From positions 1 through 64,000 of the forward strand of contig NZ_LGPC01000016.1 of assembly GCF_001431205.1 (NCBI RefSeq): a stretch of 64,000 bases of DNA, written 5' to 3'. Of this stretch, positions 29,371-42,177 are shown piece by piece. The notes beneath the pieces are model-generated. The model saw only the letters and a program-made list of their open reading frames with translations, was not told where the DNA came from and did not search any database. The position numbers were made by a program, and so were the translations under genes. This stretch comes from Staphylococcus sp. NAM3COL9. Its GTDB lineage: Bacteria; Bacillota; Bacilli; Staphylococcales; Staphylococcaceae. Position 1 is the first letter of the stretch. Each line of letters starts with the position of its first letter.

Positions 29371-29410
29371 CAACATATCAACCAAATTTAACTTAATGGT
29401 TGATATGTTG
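29371..29410 (+). terminator. terminator after the LLM gene
   Basis: Stem CAACATATCAACCA / TGGTTGATATGTTG with a 12-nt loop, 6 bp after the stop codon. A T-containing tract (CTATTTTG) follows. Confidence 0.8.
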
Positions 29411-29432
29411 CTATTTTGCATGATATTTTAAT

Positions 29433-30311
29433 CTAAAGATCTTTATCCCATAAGAATCCATTTATTTTATCTTGCACTTTTTTATTATTTGCTAGTTTCC
29501 CATGCTCTGCATTAGGGCCCTGCACTTTAAATTCTTCATATGATTTTACATTGTCACCTAATAAATATTTTAATGATTTTGAAGATACATTCGTCACCCT
29601 ACCATCTGAATCAGTGCCATCTTCTATATCTCCATATATATTTAATACATTTACGTTATCAGGATATTTATGTTTCATAGCTCTTAATTCTTTATAATCA
29701 TCCATCATTTTATTAGGTTTACCATTTTTATCTAATTCAACATTTAATTTTTTGCCATCTACATCTACCTTACCATTAAAGTTTCCAGCTAAATTTACTA
29801 CTTTGTTTAAAGTTGGTAGTTGTTCATCGTCTCCATAATTTAACATATAGTAACTAAATGACTTATTACTCATAGAATGTGCAACAAAATTAAATTTTTC
29901 AAAGTTATATTGATAGTTTGTTGCAACGATGGCATTTCTTATCCATTTCGCATTTTTTTCTACATTTTCATTATTATTATCTTCTAACTTAATTTTAATA
30001 ATTGGATACTTGGATTTACTCGTTAAATTTCCATCGAATGTCACCTTTCCATCTGTTGAAACATAGGCCTGAATAACCTCTTTTGAGGCACCTGACTTAA
30101 TAGCTGAATTTACTAGAAAATTCCCCGAATCTGCTGACCCTTTATATCCATGAAGGTAAAATGTAGGTATTGCTTCCTCGGAATCACTTCTGACAGGATA
30201 TTCGTTATTTCCATAATATTTAATTACTAAAAACACTACACTTAATAAGGCAACGAGCAAAACGATAAGTAGTACTGTATAAAAATTACGAGAGTTCTTT
30301 TTATATTCCAT
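29433..30311 (-). CDS. membrane-anchored alpha/beta hydrolase, DUF915 type
   Basis: 292-residue protein with an N-terminal membrane segment at about 12-31 and an extracellular alpha/beta hydrolase domain. TFYLHGYKGS (50-59) is the oxyanion HG region. The nucleophile elbow is VAHSMSN, with Ser146 in AxHSMS rather than GxSxG. The C-terminal block PNAEHGKLANNKKV supplies the likely catalytic His. The DUF915 family includes cell-surface lipases or esterases of unknown substrate. It is transcribed alone, with a 213-bp gap from rpsI. Confidence 0.85.
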   Translation of the reverse strand: MEYKKNSRNFYTVLLIVLLVALLSVVFLVIKYYGNNEYPVRSDSEEAIPTFYLHGYKGSADSGNFLVNSAIKSGASKEVIQAYVSTDGKVTFDGNLTSKSKYPIIKIKLEDNNNENVEKNAKWIRNAIVATNYQYNFEKFNFVAHSMSNKSFSYYMLNYGDDEQLPTLNKVVNLAGNFNGKVDVDGKKLNVELDKNGKPNKMMDDYKELRAMKHKYPDNVNVLNIYGDIEDGTDSDGRVTNVSSKSLKYLLGDNVKSYEEFKVQGPNAEHGKLANNKKVQDKINGFLWDKDL

Positions 30312-30404
30312 GTAATCACGCCCTATATTATAAAGTTATTTTCTTTAATTACCCAACATCTTATCATACTTAACGTTTTAAAATAAAATTTTATTTTGTA
30401 ATAC

Positions 30405-30442
30405 AAAAAAGCACTCTCCAATATAATTGGAAAGTGCTTTTT
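30405..30442 (-). terminator. terminator of rplM-rpsI
   Basis: Near-perfect stem AAAAGCACTCTCCAA / TTGGAAAGTGCTTTT with one mismatch; a T-run (TTTTTTGTA) follows on the minus strand. It is about 80 bp past the rpsI stop. Confidence 0.85.
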
Positions 30443-30523
30443 AATATCGAACACAAATTGTCTACACTAATTTGCGTACTGTATCTGGAAGCAAAAAAAT
30501 TCGCAACAGTTGCAGTAGTAATA

Positions 30524-30916
30524 TTAACGTTTTGAGAATTGTGGTGAACGACGAGCTTTTTTAAGACCTGGTTTTTTACGTTCTTTCATACGAGGATCAC
30601 GAGTAAGTAATCCAGCGCGTTTTAAAGAACCTCTGTATTCAGGATCTGCTTCTAATAATGCACGAGCAATACCGTGACGGATTGCTTGAGCTTGCCCAGT
30701 AAATCCACCGCCGTGAACGTTAACTAAAACATCATAGTTCCCTTTAGTTTCTGTAACATCAAACGGTTGGTTTATGTCTAAAATTAATGATTCAAATGGT
30801 AAGTAGCTACGTACATCGCTGCCGTTAACAGTAATGTTACCTTCACCTGGTACTAAACGTACACGTGCTACTGAGTTTTTACGACGGCCTGTGCCTCTAT
30901 ATTCAACTTGTGCCAA
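30524..30916 (-). CDS. rpsI: ribosomal protein S9 (uS9)
   Basis: 130-residue 30S protein of the head. It binds 16S rRNA, and its C-terminal tail reaches the P site; the required C-terminal Lys-Arg end is intact in [13 protein letters not shown]. Near the N-terminus, [14 protein letters not shown] is the conserved start of the domain. Length matches the usual 130. It lies 19 bp after rplM, the standard pair, and the transcript ends at the hairpin just downstream. Confidence 0.98.
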   Translation of the reverse strand: MAQVEYRGTGRRKNSVARVRLVPGEGNITVNGSDVRSYLPFESLILDINQPFDVTETKGNYDVLVNVHGGGFTGQAQAIRHGIARALLEADPEYRGSLKRAGLLTRDPRMKERKKPGLKKARRSPQFSKR

Positions 30917-30935
30917 TGTAATTTCCTCCTTTTAA

Positions 30936-31373
30936 TTAACCACGTAACTCGTAGTTTTCTGGTTGTTGTGCAGCGTGTGGATGTTCAGCGCCACTATATA
31001 CAAATAATTTTTTACCTTGTTTTTCGCCTAAACGCGTGCTTGGTAGCATACCTTTAATTGAATTTTCAAGTAAACGTTCTGGATTCTTAGCTTTTAACTC
31101 ACCAGCAGAAATTGATTTGATTCCGCCTGGGTGGTTTGAGTGACGATAATACATTTTATCTTGCTCTTTGTTACCTGTAAAATGTATTTTTGAAGCGTTG
31201 ACGATAATTACATAATCACCTGTATCAACGTGTGGTGTATAAGTTGCTTTATTTTTACCGCGTAAAATAGTTGCTACCTCTGATGATAAACGACCAAGTG
31301 TTTTATCTTCAGCATCAATAACATACCATTTGCGCTCAATGTTTGATTCATTAGCCATAAATGTTTGACGCAT
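30936..31373 (-). CDS. rplM: ribosomal protein L13 (uL13)
   Basis: 145-residue large-subunit protein involved early in 50S assembly, binding 23S r[23 protein letters not shown] at the N-terminus and the [16 protein letters not shown] block match the staphylococcal L13. It heads the rplM-rpsI unit and has its own sigma-A promoter and a long structured leader, the usual setting for feedback control of L13. The start has a good GGAGGA upstream. Confidence 0.98.
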   Translation of the reverse strand: MRQTFMANESNIERKWYVIDAEDKTLGRLSSEVATILRGKNKATYTPHVDTGDYVIIVNASKIHFTGNKEQDKMYYRHSNHPGGIKSISAGELKAKNPERLLENSIKGMLPSTRLGEKQGKKLFVYSGAEHPHAAQQPENYELRG

Positions 31374-31545
31374 ATAATTGTCCTCCTAGAATAAATAAAT
31401 GTTTCTTGTTTAATAGTTATTACTTTTAAGTTTAGATGTCATTTATTTTGTTAATTTTTTGTTCTTGTTCTACGTGCTTCTATATCTTGTTACACAATAA
31501 GATTCCGGGGCTTATCGTGGGTGATATAAAACAATACCGTTAGTA
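31374..31545 (-). ncRNA. rplM 5' leader, L13-type regulatory RNA
   Basis: About 170-nt leader between the rplM promoter and start. On the minus strand it contains ATATCACCCACGATAAG and CCCCGGAATCTTATTG, which can pair within the leader. Position and motifs resemble the L13 leader family of Firmicutes. I assign it by context and motif rather than by a computed fold. Confidence 0.6.
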
Positions 31546-31574
31546 ATCGTATAATTTTTAAGCCATTTTGTCAA
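31546..31574 (-). promoter_or_regulatory. rplM-rpsI promoter
   Basis: On the minus strand TTGACA at 31574-31569, a 17-bp spacer and TACGAT at 31551-31546. It lies 173 bp before the rplM start and just past the truA end. Confidence 0.8.
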
Positions 31575-31580
31575 TCTTAT

Positions 31581-32384
31581 TTAATCATTTTGTGATGATT
31601 TTTTTTGATGTATTTTTATATCACTACCAAAGTCATTGATTAACGCTGAAGTTGTCAAATAAATCCGCTCTAAATATAATCCTTCTGATGGTGCAGTAAA
31701 CGGAACCTGATTACGATCTTTCATCATTAAAAGCTCAGGTACCTCTTCAGGATTACGCTTTCCTTTTCCAACTTCTATTAGAAACGCCATAAGCACACGT
31801 ACCATATTATATAGGAATCCTGAGCCTGTGACAATATAATCCAGACCATTTTCTGTAATTTTAATGCGACTTTCATATAACGTGCGAACTTTACTCTCTA
31901 CTTCTGTTTTTTGTGAACAAAAACCCGTAAAATCATGCGTTCCTATAAATAATTGGGCTGCTCTATTCATTTTTTCAATATCCAATGAATCAGTAATATA
32001 TGTTTTTAAACCACATTGAAAGGGATCCTTATGCTCAGATTGATAAATTCTATAACGATAAGACTTTGCAACACAATCATACCTACAATGAAAATCATCG
32101 TCGATGAAGGTTACATCATTTACATATACATCATCAGGCAAAGCGCGGTTCATTACGTACTTCCATTGTGACGCAGCGATGTTCAATTCTGTATCAAAAT
32201 GAAAATATTGCTCTAGCGCATGGACTCCTTTATCTGTTCTGCTACTTGGGTTAATTCGCACATGACGTTTATGCATTCTTTTAAGTATTTTCTCAAACTG
32301 TTGTTGTACTGTTCTACCATTTTGTTGTATTTGAAAACCAAGAAACTGACTTCCTTGATATGAAATATTTACTAAAACACGCAT
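31581..32384 (-). CDS. truA: tRNA pseudouridine38-40 synthase TruA
   Basis: 267-residue enzyme that makes pseudouridine at positions 38-40 of tRNA anticodon arms. The catalytic Asp lies in the [10 protein letters not shown] motif (about residues 48-57), and the conserved [18 protein letters not shown] block supports the family. It begins 6 bp after ecfT, closing the ecfA1-ecfA2-ecfT-truA unit as in other Bacillales. The ribosome binding site is weak, so translation may be coupled. Confidence 0.96.
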   Translation of the reverse strand: MRVLVNISYQGSQFLGFQIQQNGRTVQQQFEKILKRMHKRHVRINPSSRTDKGVHALEQYFHFDTELNIAASQWKYVMNRALPDDVYVNDVTFIDDDFHCRYDCVAKSYRYRIYQSEHKDPFQCGLKTYITDSLDIEKMNRAAQLFIGTHDFTGFCSQKTEVESKVRTLYESRIKITENGLDYIVTGSGFLYNMVRVLMAFLIEVGKGKRNPEEVPELLMMKDRNQVPFTAPSEGLYLERIYLTTSALINDFGSDIKIHQKKSSQND

Positions 32385-32390
32385 CCTGCA

Positions 32391-33197
32391 TTACACTCCT
32401 ATATATTTTAAAACAAACAATATCACTGCTATCGGTATTAGTAATGTGAGTACTAATACATCTGGCCATCGCCATTGCAACTTACGATAACTCGTACGTT
32501 GTTTTTTAATATCGTAACCTCTTACTTCCATTGCGATAGCTAAGTCTTCTGCTCTTTGAAATGCAGAAATAAACAATGGTATTAATAATGGTATAAATGC
32601 TTTTACTCGATTAACCAACCCTCCAGCGCTTATTTCTGAGCCACGAGATTTTTGAGCTAAAATAATTTTATCTAACTCATTCATCAGTGTTGGTATAAAT
32701 CGCAATGCTATCGACATCATCATACTCAATAGATGCACAGGTATTTTAACGAGTTTCAATGGTGAGAATAGCCTTTCAAATGCATCTGTTAAGTCAATTG
32801 GACTTGTCGTTAATGTTAATATCGTTGAAATCATAATGATGAACATTAGTCTCAAGACAATATAAATACCTTCTAAAATACCATGTGTATCGATAGAAAT
32901 AATTGAAAGCTCAAATATTCTTGTACCACCTTTGGTTAGAAACAAATGCATGAGAAAGGTAAAGATGAGAAATATCCAAATTGGCGTCAATCCTTTTACT
33001 AAAAACCATAATTTAATATGGGCTAACTTCATGAAAACTAATATTAATAGAAACAACCAAAAATAAGTAGCAAACGAATGTGCAAAAAAGATTAATACAA
33101 TAAAGAAGAAGACAAAGATCAATTTTGAACGTGGGTCCAAACGATGAATTATTGTATCTAACGGAAGATAGCGGCCTATGATAAACTTATCTCTCAT
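32391..33197 (-). CDS. ecfT: EcfT, ECF transporter transmembrane coupling protein
   Basis: 268-residue membrane protein with about five helices. It is the T component linking the ATPases to vitamin-specific S subunits. The coupling helices carry the Ala-Arg-Gly/Ser motifs AQKSRGSEI and [21 protein letters not shown] at ATG 33197 matches the family start; the frame opens further up, but this overlaps ecfA2 by 11 nt as expected. No S component is encoded in this window, so the module is probably shared by several vitamins. Confidence 0.93.
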   Translation of the reverse strand: MRDKFIIGRYLPLDTIIHRLDPRSKLIFVFFFIVLIFFAHSFATYFWLFLLILVFMKLAHIKLWFLVKGLTPIWIFLIFTFLMHLFLTKGGTRIFELSIISIDTHGILEGIYIVLRLMFIIMISTILTLTTSPIDLTDAFERLFSPLKLVKIPVHLLSMMMSIALRFIPTLMNELDKIILAQKSRGSEISAGGLVNRVKAFIPLLIPLFISAFQRAEDLAIAMEVRGYDIKKQRTSYRKLQWRWPDVLVLTLLIPIAVILFVLKYIGV

Positions 33198-34050
33198 GTT
33201 GTTGCCACTCCTTATACATTTCAATAAATTCTGCTTCAGTTAATGCAATTTTATTAAAATGATATTGATGTTTATCTTCAATATCTCTTTGCAATTTCAC
33301 AATATTAGGTACATCTAAGTGCATTTGCTTCACATAATTCGTATCACTAAATAGTTTACGTGGCGCACATGAATCAATAAGTTTGCCATCGCTCATAATT
33401 TTAACTTCATCTACATATTTTGCTACATCATTCATTTCATGCGTTACAAGGATGATTGTTTTCTGCTGTTCTACTTGAAGTTTTTTTATTAACTCCATGA
33501 TTTGTTTTCTACTTTTTGGATCAAGCCCTGCAGTAGGTTCATCTAAAATAACAATGTCTGGATTCATTGCCAGTATTGATGTAATTGCGATTTTTCTCAT
33601 TTGCCCACCTGACATTTGAAAAGGAGACTGCTGCAATATATCCCTGTTAAACCCAAATTCTAATAGTAAACGAAATGCACGTTCTTTTACTTCGTTAAGA
33701 GGCATATTAAAGTTTTGAGGACCAAAAAGAATCTCTCGTTCAACTGAATCTTCGAATAGCTGTGACTCTGGAAATTGAAATACAACCCCTACTCGTTTAC
33801 GTATTTGCTTTAAAATCTTATCTTTAGTCTTATGGGTGATTGTTATATCATTGACTTCTAACGCGCCACTAGTTGGCTTTAAAAGGCCATTGAAATGTTG
33901 AATCAATGTCGATTTACCTGAACCAGTTTGTCCTATCACAGCATAGTATTTCCCTTGTTCAAATGAAGTTACAATATTTTCCAATGCGAGATGCTCAAAC
34001 GGAGTGCCATTTTGATATACATAACTAACTTGGTTAAAATGTACTGTCAT
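33187..34050 (-). CDS. ecfA2: EcfA2, ECF transporter ATPase
   Basis: 287-residue ABC ATPase. Walker [10 protein letters not shown] is at about 39-47, the signature MSGGQMRK near 145, and Walker [16 protein letters not shown] follows. It pairs with EcfA1 to power vitamin uptake. The start codon overlaps the ecfA1 stop by 4 nt (ATGA). The C-terminal extension is typical of EcfA2. Confidence 0.95.
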   Translation of the reverse strand: MTVHFNQVSYVYQNGTPFEHLALENIVTSFEQGKYYAVIGQTGSGKSTLIQHFNGLLKPTSGALEVNDITITHKTKDKILKQIRKRVGVVFQFPESQLFEDSVEREILFGPQNFNMPLNEVKERAFRLLLEFGFNRDILQQSPFQMSGGQMRKIAITSILAMNPDIVILDEPTAGLDPKSRKQIMELIKKLQVEQQKTIILVTHEMNDVAKYVDEVKIMSDGKLIDSCAPRKLFSDTNYVKQMHLDVPNIVKLQRDIEDKHQYHFNKIALTEAEFIEMYKEWQQHER

Positions 34051-34856
34051 AATTTTCTTACCAACCCTTCATAAGTTATGTAATCAGTAACACCTAATAA
34101 CTGAGAATTCATCCGCATCGAAAATGGAAGGTCTAAACCAATCTTTGTGAGTTCCTTACCATCATTGAAAATTTCTTGTGGTAACCCAGTTTGATATACA
34201 GTACCTTCATTCAACACCACTACATGGTCAGCCTCTACTGCTTCTGACAAATCATGTGTAATAGAAATAATCGTAACATCTTTTTCCTCTTTTAAACGAT
34301 GAATTAATGTCAGTAACTCATTTCTACCAGCAGGGTCTAACATAGATGTAGCTTCGTCTAATATAATGATATCTGTATTCAAAGCAAGAACCCCTGCAAT
34401 TGCAACACGTTGCTTTTGGCCTCCTGAGAGAGACTGAGGTTCGTATGTAGCTCTATCTAACATTTCTACGTCAGCTAATGCTTCAGGCACAATCGTCTGC
34501 ATGCTTTCATATGTAACACCATTATTTTCTAAACCAAATGCAACATCATACTCCACTGTAGAGCCGACAAATTGATTTTCAGGATTTTGGAACACGATGC
34601 CAATGTACTGTCTTAAGTAATTCAAATTATTTTCGTGAATTAATCTATTACGCAAATAAATATCACCATTAAATGGTGATTCTATGCCTATCATTAGTTT
34701 AGCAATAGTAGACTTACCTGAGCCATTATGTCCTACGATTGATGTCCATTTACCTTTTGGAATATCAAAAGATACGTCATTTAACGCAAATCGTTCATCA
34801 CTATTATATTTAAATGAAACATGATTAAATGTAATAATATTATCTCGCGTTTTCAT
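34047..34856 (-). CDS. ecfA1: EcfA1, ECF transporter ATPase
   Basis: 269-residue ABC ATPase with Walker [11 protein letters not shown]-loop QNPENQFVG, signature LSGGQKQR and Walker [14 protein letters not shown]. The ATG at 34856 follows GGAGG by 8 nt; a TTG at 34871 overlaps that site and is rejected. It is the first gene of the ECF module and lies downstream of rplQ after a 487-bp gap with two hairpins. Confidence 0.95.
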   Translation of the reverse strand: MKTRDNIITFNHVSFKYNSDERFALNDVSFDIPKGKWTSIVGHNGSGKSTIAKLMIGIESPFNGDIYLRNRLIHENNLNYLRQYIGIVFQNPENQFVGSTVEYDVAFGLENNGVTYESMQTIVPEALADVEMLDRATYEPQSLSGGQKQRVAIAGVLALNTDIIILDEATSMLDPAGRNELLTLIHRLKEEKDVTIISITHDLSEAVEADHVVVLNEGTVYQTGLPQEIFNDGKELTKIGLDLPFSMRMNSQLLGVTDYITYEGLVRKL

Positions 34857-35149
34857 ATCAATTGCCTCCAAAAATTTATATTCATCATTGTTGTATACTT
34901 AACCTATTTTACATGAAATTTTCTAAAGAAGCACTAGTAAAGTCTAAAGAAGCATTGCTATAAAGAAGTACTTTAAATATTTTATAAAATATTTCTTTTG
35001 TCATTTGCGCTTTAACATACATGTGACTCTAAAAAAACGCTCTAAACTCTGCTTTGATAATGATACCTTACGCATAAGCTTTAGATTAGCTATTCATCTT
35101 TTTACTAAAGCGTTAAGGTAGAGAGGGGCACAATTGATTTACAAATGCA

Positions 35150-35188
35150 TAAGGCCCTCTCAATTCTGATAGAATTGAGAGGGCCTTA
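35150..35188. terminator. terminator hairpin after rplQ
   Basis: Perfect 18-bp stem TAAGGCCCTCTCAATTCT / AGAATTGAGAGGGCCTTA with a 3-nt loop. The A-run TAAATAAAAAAA lies on its right side, so the T-run is best placed on the plus strand. It lies past the end of the ribosomal operon on the minus strand and may act in both directions. Confidence 0.75.
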
Positions 35189-35206
35189 TAAATAAAAAAA
35201 GCGCGC

Positions 35207-35260
35207 ACCCCATCATATTTTTTGAGTTCACGCTTTAAAGTTTATTAAGTTTGATGGGGT
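35207..35260. other. second long hairpin after rplQ
   Basis: Outer arms ACCCCATCA (35207-35215) and TGATGGGGT (35252-35260) enclose 36 nt. The transcript from rplQ meets it first. It may add to termination or be processed. Confidence 0.5.
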
Positions 35261-35343
35261 ACTCTGAGCTAGACAATATTTGTATGTGGCAAACATTATC
35301 GTTGCACTCATTTGCTTTATACATAGTAGTACGTATATTTAAA

Positions 35344-35712
35344 TTAAACTAATTCGATAATTACTGATTCAGCTCCGTCACCACGACGAGGGCCTACTTT
35401 AAGAATACGAGTGTAACCGCCTTGACGTTCTGTATAACGTTCAGCAACTTCACCGAATAATTTTTGTAGTGCAGTTTGAATTGATTCATCATCATTTAAG
35501 ATTTCAACATTACGTAAAGTTTTAGCAGCTTGACGACGAGAAGCTAAATCTCCTTTTTTACCTAAAGTGATTAATTTTTCAACAACACTACGTAGTTCTT
35601 TTGCACGTGCTTCTGTAGTTTCAACACGTTCACTAACGATAAGTGAAGTAGCTAAATCGCGTAACATAGCTTTACGTTGATCAGAAGTACGACCTAATTT
35701 TCTGTAACCCAT
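35344..35712 (-). CDS. rplQ: ribosomal protein L17 (bL17)
   Basis: 122-residue 50S protein near the exit tunnel. [20 protein letters not shown] is the invariant N-terminus and [18 protein letters not shown] the conserved C-terminal block. It ends the long S10-spc-alpha superoperon, 18 bp after rpoA. Confidence 0.98.
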   Translation of the reverse strand: MGYRKLGRTSDQRKAMLRDLATSLIVSERVETTEARAKELRSVVEKLITLGKKGDLASRRQAAKTLRNVEILNDDESIQTALQKLFGEVAERYTERQGGYTRILKVGPRRGDGAESVIIELV

Positions 35713-35730
35713 GAGTTAACCTCCTTTATA

Positions 35731-36675
35731 TTAATCTTCTTTTCTTAAGCCTAAACCTAAATCTTCAAGTTTATATTTAACTTCTTCTAAAGATTTACGA
35801 CCTAAATTACGGACTTTCATCATGTCAGCTTCTGATTTATCAGCTAACTCTTGTACAGAGTTGATACCTGCGCGTTTTAAACAGTTGTAAGAACGAACAG
35901 ATAAATCTAATTCTTCGATTGACATTTCAAGAACTTTTTCTTTTTGATCTTCTTCTTTTTCAATCATGATTTCAGCATTTTGTGCTTCATCAGTTAATCC
36001 AACAAAGATATTCAAATGTTCAGTTAAGATTTTTGCAGCTAATGAAACAGACTCTTGTGGCGTTATAGAACCATTAGTCCAAACATCTAACGATAATTTA
36101 TCAAAATCACTACTTTGACCTACGCGCGTGTTTTCTACAGTATAGTTAACACGTTCTACAGGTGAATATAATGAATCAACTGGAATTACACCAATTGGTA
36201 AATCACTAGTGTTATTTTGTTCTGCTAATGCGTAGCCTCTACCTTTATTAGCAACTAGACGGATTTTTAAATGTCCACCTTTAGAAACAGTTGCAATTTT
36301 AATCTCAGGATTCAGTATCTCTACATCACTATCATGAGTAATGTCACTTGCAGTTACTTCGCCTTCATCTTTAACATCGATTTCTAAAGTTTTTTCTTCT
36401 TCAGAATAGATTTTTAATGCTAGTTTTTTGATGTTCATAATAATTGCAGAAACATCTTCAACAACATTATCTATAGCTGAGAATTCATGTAATACGCCTT
36501 CGATTTCAATGTATTTAACGGCTGCACCTGGTAATGAAGATAGTAGGATACGACGTAAGGAGTTTCCTAGTGTAGTACCGTAGCCACGTTCTAGTGGTTC
36601 AACAACGAACTTACCGAATTTAGCATCATCACTAATTTCAATTGTTTCAATTCTAGGTTTTTCGATTTCAATCAT
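35731..36675 (-). CDS. rpoA: RNA polymerase alpha subunit
   Basis: 314-residue subunit that nucleates polymerase assembly. The N-terminal domain (to about 230) shows the [20 protein letters not shown] dimerisation motif. The C-terminal domain (about 245-310) has the [13 protein letters not shown] and [13 protein letters not shown] helix-hairpin-helix that contacts UP-element DNA. The length matches S. aureus. It is cotranscribed with ribosomal genes, 77 bp after rpsK, so RNA polymerase and ribosome supply are linked. Confidence 0.99.
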   Translation of the reverse strand: MIEIEKPRIETIEISDDAKFGKFVVEPLERGYGTTLGNSLRRILLSSLPGAAVKYIEIEGVLHEFSAIDNVVEDVSAIIMNIKKLALKIYSEEEKTLEIDVKDEGEVTASDITHDSDVEILNPEIKIATVSKGGHLKIRLVANKGRGYALAEQNNTSDLPIGVIPVDSLYSPVERVNYTVENTRVGQSSDFDKLSLDVWTNGSITPQESVSLAAKILTEHLNIFVGLTDEAQNAEIMIEKEEDQKEKVLEMSIEELDLSVRSYNCLKRAGINSVQELADKSEADMMKVRNLGRKSLEEVKYKLEDLGLGLRKED

Positions 36676-36752
36676 TTACAAATATCCTCCTTGATTACGT
36701 CGACTTGATTTGTACTGTAATTTCTCAGTGACCTGCGACAATAACAATAAAA

Positions 36753-37142
36753 TTATACGCGACGACGTTTTGGTGGACGACAACCATTATGTGGAACTGG
36801 AGTAACGTCACGGATTGCAGTTACATCTAATCCAGCTGATTGTAATGCACGGATAGCTGATTCACGACCAGGACCTGGGCCTTTTACAGTGACTTCAACA
36901 GATTTCAAACCATGTTCCATAGCTGATTTAGCAGCAGTTTCTGATGCCATTTGAGCTGCGAATGGAGTTGATTTTTTTGATCCTTTGAATCCAAGTGCAC
37001 CTGCTGATGACCATGATAACGCATTACCAAATTCATCAGTAATTGTTACGATTGTATTATTGAATGTTGAACGGATGTGAGCCACACCATTTTCAATATT
37101 CTTTTTCACTCTACGTTTACGAGATACTTGTTTACGTGCCAT
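36753..37142 (-). CDS. rpsK: ribosomal protein S11 (uS11)
   Basis: 129-residue protein of the 30S platform near the E site. [25 protein letters not shown] and the C-terminal [19 protein letters not shown] with the conserved GCRPPKRR end are typical. It lies between rpsM and rpoA in the alpha operon. Confidence 0.98.
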   Translation of the reverse strand: MARKQVSRKRRVKKNIENGVAHIRSTFNNTIVTITDEFGNALSWSSAGALGFKGSKKSTPFAAQMASETAAKSAMEHGLKSVEVTVKGPGPGRESAIRALQSAGLDVTAIRDVTPVPHNGCRPPKRRRV

Positions 37143-37165
37143 TTAAATTTTGCCTCCTTTACCTA

Positions 37166-37531
37166 TTATTTTTTCTTGTTAGCTACAGTTTTAACTGGGC
37201 CTTTACGAGTACGAGCATTGTTCTTAGTCTTTTGTCCGCGTACTGGTAAGCCACGACGGTGACGGATACCACGGTATGATGAGATTTCCATTAAACGTTT
37301 AATGTTTAAGTTTTGCTCACGACGTAAGTCACCTTCTACTTTATAGCTATCTACTACTTCACGGATACGACCTAATTCATCGTCAGTTAATTCGTTAACG
37401 CGTGTGTCTGGTGAAACGTTAGCTTCTTCAGCAATTTTACTCGCTGTAGTAGTACCGATACCATATACATAAGTTAATGAAATAACAATACGTTTTTCAC
37501 GTGGAATATCTACTCCTGCAATACGTGCCAT
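37166..37531 (-). CDS. rpsM: ribosomal protein S13 (uS13)
   Basis: 121-residue 30S head protein contacting the P-site tRNA and forming bridges with L5. The N-terminus [20 protein letters not shown] and the closing [19 protein letters not shown] are conserved. It begins the alpha operon part after rpmJ and is 23 bp before rpsK. Confidence 0.98.
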   Translation of the reverse strand: MARIAGVDIPREKRIVISLTYVYGIGTTTASKIAEEANVSPDTRVNELTDDELGRIREVVDSYKVEGDLRREQNLNIKRLMEISSYRGIRHRRGLPVRGQKTKNNARTRKGPVKTVANKKK

Positions 37532-37552
37532 AATTATTTACACCTCTCTTTA

Positions 37553-37678
<126 letters not shown>

Positions 37679-37697
37679 CTATATTATGGAGTGACGA

Positions 37698-37916
37698 TCA
37701 CTTATAACGATACGTAATTCTTCCGCGCGTCAAATCGTACGGAGACATTTCTACAGTTACTTTGTCGCCAGGCAGAATACGAATATAATTCATTCTGATT
37801 TTACCACTTACGTGAGCTAAAATCTCATGACCATTTTCTAATTCTACTTTAAACATTGCATTTGGTAAAGTATCTAACACAGTACCTTCTAATTCAATAA
37901 CATCTTGTTTAGCCAT
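37698..37916 (-). CDS. infA: translation initiation factor IF-1
   Basis: 72-residue OB-fold factor that binds the A site of the 30S subunit during initiation. The conserved [25 protein letters not shown] and [16 protein letters not shown] segments are complete. It lies after adk and before rpmJ, the standard Bacillales order. Confidence 0.98.
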
Positions 37917-38088
37917 TTATTAACTTCCCCCTTTTTGCAATAGTTGGTTATCGTCAACAATCAACTCTAACCATACGAGTCTATAAGTGTTGTTAATAAG
38001 TTTAACAAAATTAAAATGAATTACTATATCGTATTGTCACTCTTATTCAATTATACTTTTGACATTCCATAGACCGTACAAGTTGATA

Positions 38089-40048
<1,960 letters not shown>

Positions 40049-40049
<1 letters not shown>

Positions 40050-40489
40050 TAGATCACCTCGTGTGCTCCGCCTTTTGCATCAATAGCATCTACTGCAGAC
40101 GCAGAGAATTTGTTAGCTTTCACAGTTAACTTTTTGTCTAATGAACCTTTACCTAGTACTTTAATACCAGATTTTTCGTTCTTAACTACACCAGATTCTA
40201 CTAATAAAGCAGGAGTTACTTCAGTACCATCCTCAAATTTATTAAGTTGGTCTAAGTTAACAATAGCATATTCCTTACGGTTAATGTTAGTAAAACCTCG
40301 TTTTGGTAAACGACGGAATAATGGTAATTGACCACCTTCGAAACCTGGTCTTACACTACCACCTGAACGTGATTTTTGACCTTTTTGTCCACGACCACTA
40401 GTTTTACCGTTACCAGTAGCTGCACCACGTCCAACACGGTTACGTACTTTACGAGAACCTTCTGACGGTTTTAGCTCATGTAATTTCAT
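40049..40489 (-). CDS. rplO: ribosomal protein L15 (uL15)
   Basis: 146-residue 50S protein with the conserved [22 protein letters not shown] glycine-rich N-terminal arm (cited here as residues 19-40) and the C-terminal globular domain. It follows rpmD and overlaps secY by one base. Confidence 0.98.
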
Positions 40490-40505
40490 TTCGGCACCTC
40501 CTTAA

Positions 40506-40685
40506 TTATTTTTCTTCTACTGTCACTAAGTGACTTACTTTGTTGATTTGCCCACGAATAGCAGGGTTATCTTCAACAACTACTGAAGAGTTCGTTTTTT
40601 TCAAACCTAGAGCTTCAACAGTTTTACGTTGTGTTTCTGGACGACCTATAACACTACGAGTGAGGGTAATTTGTACTTTAGCCAT
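40506..40685 (-). CDS. rpmD: ribosomal protein L30 (uL30)
   Basis: 59-residue 50S protein starting [20 protein letters not shown] and ending HLVTVEEK. It lies between rpsE and rplO. The ATG is preceded by GGAGGG, 6 nt upstream. Confidence 0.97.
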   Translation of the reverse strand: MAKVQITLTRSVIGRPETQRKTVEALGLKKTNSSVVVEDNPAIRGQINKVSHLVTVEEK

Positions 40686-40701
40686 AACTTATTTTCCCTC
40701 C

Positions 40702-41199
40702 TTAATTGTATAATTCTTCTACTGATTTACCGCGTAATTTCGCAACTTCTTCAGCATTTTTAAGGTTTTTTAATCCATTAATTGTTGCACGAACCATGTT
40801 GATTGGTGTATTTGATCCTAAAGATTTACTTAAGATATCAGTAATACCAGCTAATTCTAATACCGCACGAACAGGGCCACCTGCAATAACACCAGTACCT
40901 GGTGCAGCTGGTTTCATTAAAACATTACCTGAACTGAAACGGCCATTAATAATGTGAGGTGTTGTACCTTCAACACGTGGAACAACTACTAAGTCTTTCT
41001 TAGCTGCTTCTACTGCTTTTTTGATTGCTTCTGGCACTTCTTGTGCTTTACCAGTACCGAATCCAACGCGACCGTTTTTATCTCCAACCACTACTAAAGC
41101 AGTGAAACGGAAACGACGACCACCTTTTACAACTTTAGCAACACGGTTAATTGTAACAACGCGTTCTTCAAATTCTTTCACTTCTTCTCTACGAGCCAT
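40702..41199 (-). CDS. rpsE: ribosomal protein S5 (uS5)
   Basis: 165-residue 30S protein acting in accuracy and mRNA unwinding at the entry channel. The double-stranded RNA-binding N-domain includes [18 protein letters not shown] and the loop [14 protein letters not shown]; the C-domain holds [21 protein letters not shown]. It lies between rplR and rpmD. Confidence 0.98.
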   Translation of the reverse strand: MARREEVKEFEERVVTINRVAKVVKGGRRFRFTALVVVGDKNGRVGFGTGKAQEVPEAIKKAVEAAKKDLVVVPRVEGTTPHIINGRFSSGNVLMKPAAPGTGVIAGGPVRAVLELAGITDILSKSLGSNTPINMVRATINGLKNLKNAEEVAKLRGKSVEELYN

Positions 41200-41219
41200 G
41201 TAAATGTCCCTCCTTCAAA

Positions 41220-41582
41220 TTAAAATTCTAATCCATTTTCACGAGCTGCATCTGCTAAGGCTTTAACACGGCCATGGTATAAATATCCTCCACGGTCAAA
41301 AACAATTGTTTTAATACCTTTATCGCTAGCTCTTTTAGCTACAGTTTCGCCGACTTTAGCTGAAAGTTCAACTTTTGAACCTGTTTCATTTGCTAAGTCT
41401 TTTTCTTGTGTTGATGCTTGTGCTAATGTTTTGCCATTAACATCATCGATAACTTGTGCGTAAATATGTTTGTTTGAACGATAGATGTTTAAACGTGGTT
41501 TTTCAGCTGTGCCTGACAATTTATTACGGACACGAGCATGTCTTTTCAAACGCACTTGGTTTTTATCAATTTTACTGATCAT
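41220..41582 (-). CDS. rplR: ribosomal protein L18 (uL18)
   Basis: 120-residue 50S protein that binds 5S rRNA. It has the basic N-terminal arm [20 protein letters not shown] and the C-terminal [20 protein letters not shown]. It lies between rplF and rpsE. Confidence 0.98.
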   Translation of the reverse strand: MISKIDKNQVRLKRHARVRNKLSGTAEKPRLNIYRSNKHIYAQVIDDVNGKTLAQASTQEKDLANETGSKVELSAKVGETVAKRASDKGIKTIVFDRGGYLYHGRVKALADAARENGLEF

Positions 41583-41613
41583 TTTATTACTCCTTTCTTC
41601 TGAAAGTTATTTA

Positions 41614-42150
41614 TTATTTACCAGTTTTACCTTCTTTACGGCGAACGAATTCTCCTTGATAGCGAATTCCTTTACCTTTATACGGTTCTGGTGGTCTTGT
41701 TGAACGAATGTTTGAAGCGATAGCGCCAACTGCTTCTTTAGAAATACCAGTTACTGTAACTTTAGTATTTTTTTCAACAGCGAAACTAACACCATTATCA
41801 GCTTTAATTTCAACTGGGTGTGAATAACCAACATTAAGGATTAAGTCTTCACCTTGCATTTGAGCACGGTAACCTACACCTACTAGTTCTAATGTTTTTT
41901 GGTATCCTTCTTTAACACCGATGATCATATTATTAATTAAAGTACGAGTTGTACCATGTACTGTTTTATCATCTTTTGAATCAGATGGTCTCACAACTTC
42001 TAAAGTACTTTCATCTTGTTTATATGTCATTCTTTCATCCATAGTTTTAAACAATTCACCTTTAGGACCTTTAACAGTTACTGTATTGCCTTCAATAGTT
42101 ACTGTTACGTCACTAGGGATGTCAATAATTTTTTTACCAACACGACTCAT
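41614..42150 (-). CDS. rplF: ribosomal protein L6 (uL6)
   Basis: 178-residue two-domain protein near the factor-binding centre. [21 protein letters not shown] opens the first domain and the C-terminal [20 protein letters not shown] closes the second. It lies between rpsH and rplR. Confidence 0.98.
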   Translation of the reverse strand: MSRVGKKIIDIPSDVTVTIEGNTVTVKGPKGELFKTMDERMTYKQDESTLEVVRPSDSKDDKTVHGTTRTLINNMIIGVKEGYQKTLELVGVGYRAQMQGEDLILNVGYSHPVEIKADNGVSFAVEKNTKVTVTGISKEAVGAIASNIRSTRPPEPYKGKGIRYQGEFVRRKEGKTGK

Positions 42151-42177
42151 GTTATCGCACCTCCTTGTTATTTATTA

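Larger units (their letters stand above)
34857..35343. other. intergenic region between rplQ and ecfA1
   Basis: No gene is seen. It holds the rplQ terminator at 35150-35188, a second long hairpin at 35207-35260, and presumably the ecfA1 promoter. AATTTTCTAAAGAAG at 34917-34931 matches only 11 of 15 CodY positions and is not called. The rest is A/T-rich. Confidence 0.6.

Noticed and set aside
34917-34931. CodY-like box before ecfA1
   Set aside because: Only 11 of 15 positions match, close to background in A/T-rich DNA.
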